5,631 nt of DNA from Thermoplasmata archaeon (GTDB lineage: Archaea; Thermoplasmatota; Thermoplasmata; Thermoplasmatales; Thermoplasmataceae). How positions within the stretch are numbered: position 1 is the first letter of the stretch; every line of letters starts with the position of its first letter. Below the pieces are notes generated by a model. That model worked only from the letters and a program-made list of their open reading frames with translations, had not been told where the DNA came from and did no database searches. The stretch covers positions 1 to 5,631 of the forward strand of contig JAJZOM010000241.1 of NCBI GenBank assembly GCA_021811505.1, given 5' to 3'. This document shows, piece after piece, positions 3,792 through 5,631 of the stretch. The position numbers were made by a program, and so were the translations under genes.

Positions 3792-4095
3792 TAATTTTAT
3801 GTTTCGACCCCCAAGAACCTATCCGCCGTTTCCAGCGTTATTAGAAGGTCGGTCAACCTATACGGGTTGGAGTATTTTAAGGGCTTAATCTGGCAGGTCC
3901 TTGCGGACGCGGGTAGCCAAGCCCCCCGTATAAGCACAGCTCTGCGGAGATCGCAGGCTGATCATCAGGCGTATTCTTTTTGAAAGGAGATAAGGGTGTA
4001 TTCCGCCTCTTTCAAGGCATCTCCGGTCACCCCTTATCCAGCGTAACTTAATCGCAACATAGGGGCTTAAAGCCCCTAAAATAGGTTTTTCCAGT
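3792..4095 (-). ncRNA. Candidate structured RNA or riboregulatory leader transcribed from P2
   Basis: About 300 bases with no gene and an extensive nested fold on the minus strand. In order there are TAGGGGC/GCCCCTA (4060-4078), then GATAAGGG(G)TG with CACCCTTATC (3989-3998 with 4028-4038) enclosing GCCT/AGGC (4005-4018). CTGCG/CGCAG follows (3942-3956). A long-range helix CTTATACGGG/CCCGTATAGG (3925-3934 with 3857-3866) encloses GGGCTT/AAGCCC (3919-3924 with 3881-3886). Innermost is GTCC/GGAC around GCAA (3897-3908). CGCTG/CGGCG around GAAA (3824-3837) ends it. The 3857-3866 strand can alternatively pair locally as CAACC/GGTTG (3854-3869), giving two exclusive states as in riboswitches. No known RNA family is recognised. 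Confidence 0.55.
4060..4078 (-). promoter_or_regulatory. Seven-pair hairpin near the 5' end of the P2 transcript
   Basis: TAGGGGC and GCCCCTA pair perfectly around a five-base loop. The whole 19 bases are palindromic apart from the centre, so it could also be a protein-binding operator. TGTTGCG, the core of the stop-linked motif, follows on the minus strand. Confidence 0.55.
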
Positions 4096-4107
4096 AAATA
4101 TACGTCA

Positions 4108-4124
4108 CCATCTGGGTATATAAA
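4108..4124 (-). promoter_or_regulatory. Leftward promoter P2
   Basis: The minus-strand TTTATATA is preceded by AAAACG (BRE-like) and followed by CCCAGATGG, identical to P1 over 16 bases. The expected start site is near 4095. No start codon follows closely, so the transcript begins with the structured RNA. Confidence 0.82.
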
Positions 4125-4142
4125 CGTTTTGCAAATATACCC
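4114..4142. promoter_or_regulatory. Inverted repeat GGGTATAT / ATATACCC across P2
   Basis: Two perfect 8-base arms (4114-4121 and 4135-4142) flank the P2 BRE region with a 13-base spacer. The arms overlap the TATA box, as a repressor operator would. The right arm also gives the plus strand a TATA-like AATATACCCA, so a weak opposing promoter is possible. P1 and P3 lack this second arm. Confidence 0.45.
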
Positions 4143-4147
4143 ACTTC

Positions 4148-4165
4148 AGCCCCTGTTTTGAGGCT
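4148..4165 (-). terminator. Hairpin downstream of the zinc-finger gene
   Basis: AGCCTC and GGGGCT form six pairs around AAAACA on the minus strand. The hairpin lies just after the stop-linked TTTTGTCGC motif and before P2. It may end or stabilise the P3 transcript, though no U run follows it. Confidence 0.4.
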
Positions 4166-4176
4166 CTGCGACAAAA

Positions 4177-4353
4177 TTATGTACGGTAATCGATGGAGTG
4201 CCCCTGGTGTCGGATCTCAAAATCCATCAAATCCGTAATAGAATAACTTTTCTTGGTGCCCTTGCAGGTGTTGCAATAGGCAAATCTCAATTTAGGTTGT
4301 ATTTTTCCCTGAGCTTCAAGCATCTGAAGCTTCAAAAGGTAGGCTGAACCCAT
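4177..4353 (-). CDS. 58-residue CCHH zinc-finger protein, leaderless
   Basis: The product reads MGSAYLLKLQMLEAQGKI at the start, then FAYCNTCKGTKKSYS, then DFEIRHQGHSIDYRT. C27, C30, H49 and H52 make a C-x2-C-x18-H-x2-H zinc-binding pattern, with a strand before the cysteines and a helix (ITDLMDFEIRHQ) carrying the first histidine. Small CCHH fingers are common in archaeal viruses and plasmids as DNA-binding regulators. That role, perhaps acting on the shared promoters here, is inference. The ATG at 4353 lies about 26 bases from the centre of the P3 TATA box, so the mRNA should be leaderless and no Shine-Dalgarno is needed. The TAA is followed by TTTTGTCGC. It is the first gene of the leftward block and sits next to the coding-strand switch. 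Confidence 0.72.
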   Translation of the reverse strand: MGSAYLLKLQMLEAQGKIQPKLRFAYCNTCKGTKKSYSITDLMDFEIRHQGHSIDYRT

Positions 4354-4368
4354 AAATCAACCGCCCTG

Positions 4369-4383
4369 TCTGGGTATATAAAA
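4369..4383 (-). promoter_or_regulatory. Leftward promoter P3
   Basis: The minus-strand TTTTATATA is preceded by GAAAGAG (BRE-like) and followed by CCCAGA, sharing 13 bases with P1 and P2. The predicted start coincides with the ATG at 4353 of the zinc-finger gene. Confidence 0.82.
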
Positions 4384-4452
4384 CTCTTTCAGGAGCCTGT
4401 GTGTTGTATTTCCAAGGTCTCTGTGAATTTTTTAATCTAGGTCCTTAATCGG

Positions 4453-4487
4453 GACTTTTAACTCAGAGGTTAATAATATTAAAAGTC
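4453..4487. repeat. Inverted repeat GACTTTTAA / TTAAAAGTC
   Basis: Nine-base perfect arms (4453-4461 and 4479-4487) are separated by 17 bases, in the divergent promoter region. It could be a regulator site or a weak hairpin, and nothing distinguishes these. Confidence 0.5.
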
Positions 4488-4567
4488 TAGACTTGCGAGG
4501 TTCCGGAAACAACTGATATGTAATGTTCAAACAATTTTTAGTTTTATTTGACATTTTAATTGGTAGG

Positions 4568-4575
4568 TTTATATG
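4568..4575 (+). promoter_or_regulatory. Rightward promoter P4 of the peptidase gene
   Basis: TTTATATG is an archaeal TATA element whose centre lies 24-25 bases before the GTG at 4596. That spacing matches a leaderless transcript. It lacks the CCCAGA tail of P1-P3, so it appears to be under different control. Confidence 0.65.
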
Positions 4576-4595
4576 GAACAGACTGTTATTTATTC

Positions 4596-5631
4596 GTGGG
4601 CTTTTCAAAATTCTTCACCTTTCTGGTCATATTTACATTGATTCTGTCTGGAGCCTCTATGTTGGCTTTTAGCGCTGAGCATTCTGGAATGACGAGCAGT
4701 GCAAAACAGAATGAACCGTATTATATTCCTCTAAAGCAATCAGGAGTGATTTTATCTGGTTTTCATAGAGGAAGTACAGTGAATGCTTCGATGCCAATGA
4801 ATATTCTCGTAACTCTTTCTTACCGAAACAAGACAGGACTCGATTCACTGCTTTATGAACTTCAAGACCCGGGATCCCCATTTTATCACAAATATTTGAC
4901 TCAAAGTGAATTTATCTCAAGATTTTCCCCATCGATGGCCGAGTATAATGCTTACTTAAATTACTTCAGGAATGAAGGAATGAAGATAACTAGCACTTAC
5001 TCAGACAGACTTTCTTTAGCCATATCTACAACCGCGGGACAGGTGGATAAAGCATTTCATACCAATATTTCGTTCTTCAGTTCTCCAAATGGAACCTTCT
5101 ATGCACCAGATTCCCAACTTTACCTGAACAAAGACCTTGGGTCAATATCTGGGATTAACGGGATAAGTGATCAATTCAGGGCGAAGGTGTCTCCAATGTT
5201 TACGGGCAGCGGGTCAGGCCAATATCTGTTTGGTGCAGACCTTCAAACTGCATATCAGCTCAACAAGTTGTACCAGAGTAGTGGATACCCGACAGGTGAA
5301 ACTGTTGCAACAATCCTGTGGTCTGGAACTGATTCAGGAATCTCAGTTGGACCATTCGTACCTTCAGACATTTCAACTTATCTGACTAATAACCTGCCCG
5401 CTAGTGAACCCAAGTCAACTTTCTATGGACTGCCAGTTGGAGGTGCACCTCTTCCCGGCTCTTCAGCCCAATATGATACAACAGGTGCAAATATAGAAAG
5501 CACCCTAGATTTGGAGATGGCAGGAAGCACTGCTCCGGGGGCAACTCTTGTGGAAGTTTATGGCCCTCAACCCTATCTTAATTACCTCGATGAGGCCTTT
5601 GCAGAGATATTAAACCCCAACTACAACGCAA
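4596..5631 (+). CDS. Secreted S53 family (kumamolisin/sedolisin-type) acid serine peptidase, 3' end outside window
   Basis: The open frame continues to the window edge (345 residues seen). Residues 1-27 form a signal peptide: Lys at position 5, hydrophobic core FFTFLVIFTLIL, probable cleavage near AFSA. Residues about 65-200 match the pro-kumamolisin activation domain. They include TLSYRNKTGLDSLLYELQDP, SPFYHKYLTQSEFISRFSP (a hallmark segment, residues 91-113), and a DKAFHTNI region. A linker leads into the catalytic domain (AYQLNKLYQSSGY, VATILWSG). NIESTLDLEM supplies the ExxxD catalytic pair, E301 and D305, equivalent to Glu78/Asp82 of kumamolisin. The Ser-containing SGTS-type motif should lie beyond the window. 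S53 enzymes are extracellular acid endopeptidases, typical of acidophiles. The GTG start is chosen because it gives a complete signal peptide and fits the P4 TATA spacing. ATG 4659 would lose the signal. Confidence 0.9.
   Translation, partial: MGFSKFFTFLVIFTLILSGASMLAFSAEHSGMTSSAKQNEPYYIPLKQSGVILSGFHRGSTVNASMPMNILVTLSYRNKTGLDSLLYELQDPGSPFYHKYLTQSEFISRFSPSMAEYNAYLNYFRNEGMKITSTYSDRLSLAISTTAGQVDKAFHTNISFFSSPNGTFYAPDSQLYLNKDLGSISGINGISDQFRAKVSPMFTGSGSGQYLFGADLQTAYQLNKLYQSSGYPTGETVATILWSGTDSGISVGPFVPSDISTYLTNNLPASEPKSTFYGLPVGGAPLPGSSAQYDTTGANIESTLDLEMAGSTAPGATLVEVYGPQPYLNYLDEAFAEILNPNYNA

Larger units (their letters stand above)
4384..4595. other. AT-rich divergent intergenic region
   Basis: About 210 bases separate the leftward zinc-finger gene from the rightward S53 peptidase gene. 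The contents seen are the BRE of P3, an inverted repeat at 4453-4487, the 10-base palindrome AGTCTAGACT at 4484-4493, and the P4 TATA box. I see no gene, tRNA or attachment-site duplication here. The base composition shifts toward A+T in this stretch. Confidence 0.6.

Noticed and set aside
3895..3990. Possible tRNA around GCGGACGCGGGTAGCCAAG
   Set aside because: No acceptor stem, anticodon arm or T-arm could be closed on either strand. The pairings instead fit the nested minus-strand fold of the P2 RNA.
4501..4508. Third copy of TTCCGGAA
   Set aside because: An eight-base palindrome can recur by chance, and no flanking similarity to the copies at 22-29 and 415-422 was found.
1..5631. CRISPR array
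   Set aside because: The recurrent hairpins share only loops, not full repeats, and spacing is irregular. No direct-repeat/spacer pattern is seen.

Overview
The window looks like archaeal DNA, most plausibly from an acidophilic Thermoplasmatales-type euryarchaeon (inference). Four TATA elements have archaeal geometry. Two of them sit about 25 bases before a start codon, which implies leaderless mRNAs. There is a PCNA-type sliding clamp fragment, and a secreted S53 (kumamolisin/sedolisin-type) acid peptidase at the right edge.

Bases 1 to about 4380 behave as one unit, probably part of a virus, plasmid or integrated element (inference). All credible genes here point left: a truncated PCNA-like clamp (10-444), a four-Cys zinc-ribbon protein (492-752), several small proteins I do not recognise (790-1224, 1259-1438, 2270-2611, 2665-2967, 2980-3237, 3585-3791), and a 58-residue CCHH zinc-finger protein (4177-4353). 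Three nearly identical leftward promoters (2226-2241, 4108-4124, 4369-4383) divide the stretch into three co-oriented transcription units. P3 drives the zinc-finger gene. P2 drives a structured RNA and then the 3791 to 2270 genes. P1 drives a second long structured RNA and then the 1438, 1224, 752 and clamp genes.

The unusual content is RNA rather than protein. Intergenic and leader regions are packed with stem-loops. One family has different stems but the same 7-base loop, CAAUGGA (1621-1966, with relatives at 3356-3449). A second set is capped by GNRA tetraloops and precedes most genes. All eight intact stop codons run into an AATTTT(TT)GTTGC-like element. G-U pairs occur in the orientation expected if the minus strand is the RNA. 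Two regions, about 1440-2213 and 3792-4095, are candidates for large structured non-coding RNAs or long regulatory leaders.

From about 4390 rightward the sequence is AT-richer and the coding strand switches. A divergent intergenic region (4384-4595) leads into a rightward, apparently leaderless S53 peptidase gene that runs off the window. It looks like ordinary chromosomal content, so an element boundary may lie near here, although no attachment repeat is visible.

Bases 1-29 are a perfect inverted copy of 415-443, joined at the palindrome TTCCGGAA. This suggests that the left end is a fold-back, either an assembly or amplification chimera or a true inversion, and that the clamp gene is cut short by it.
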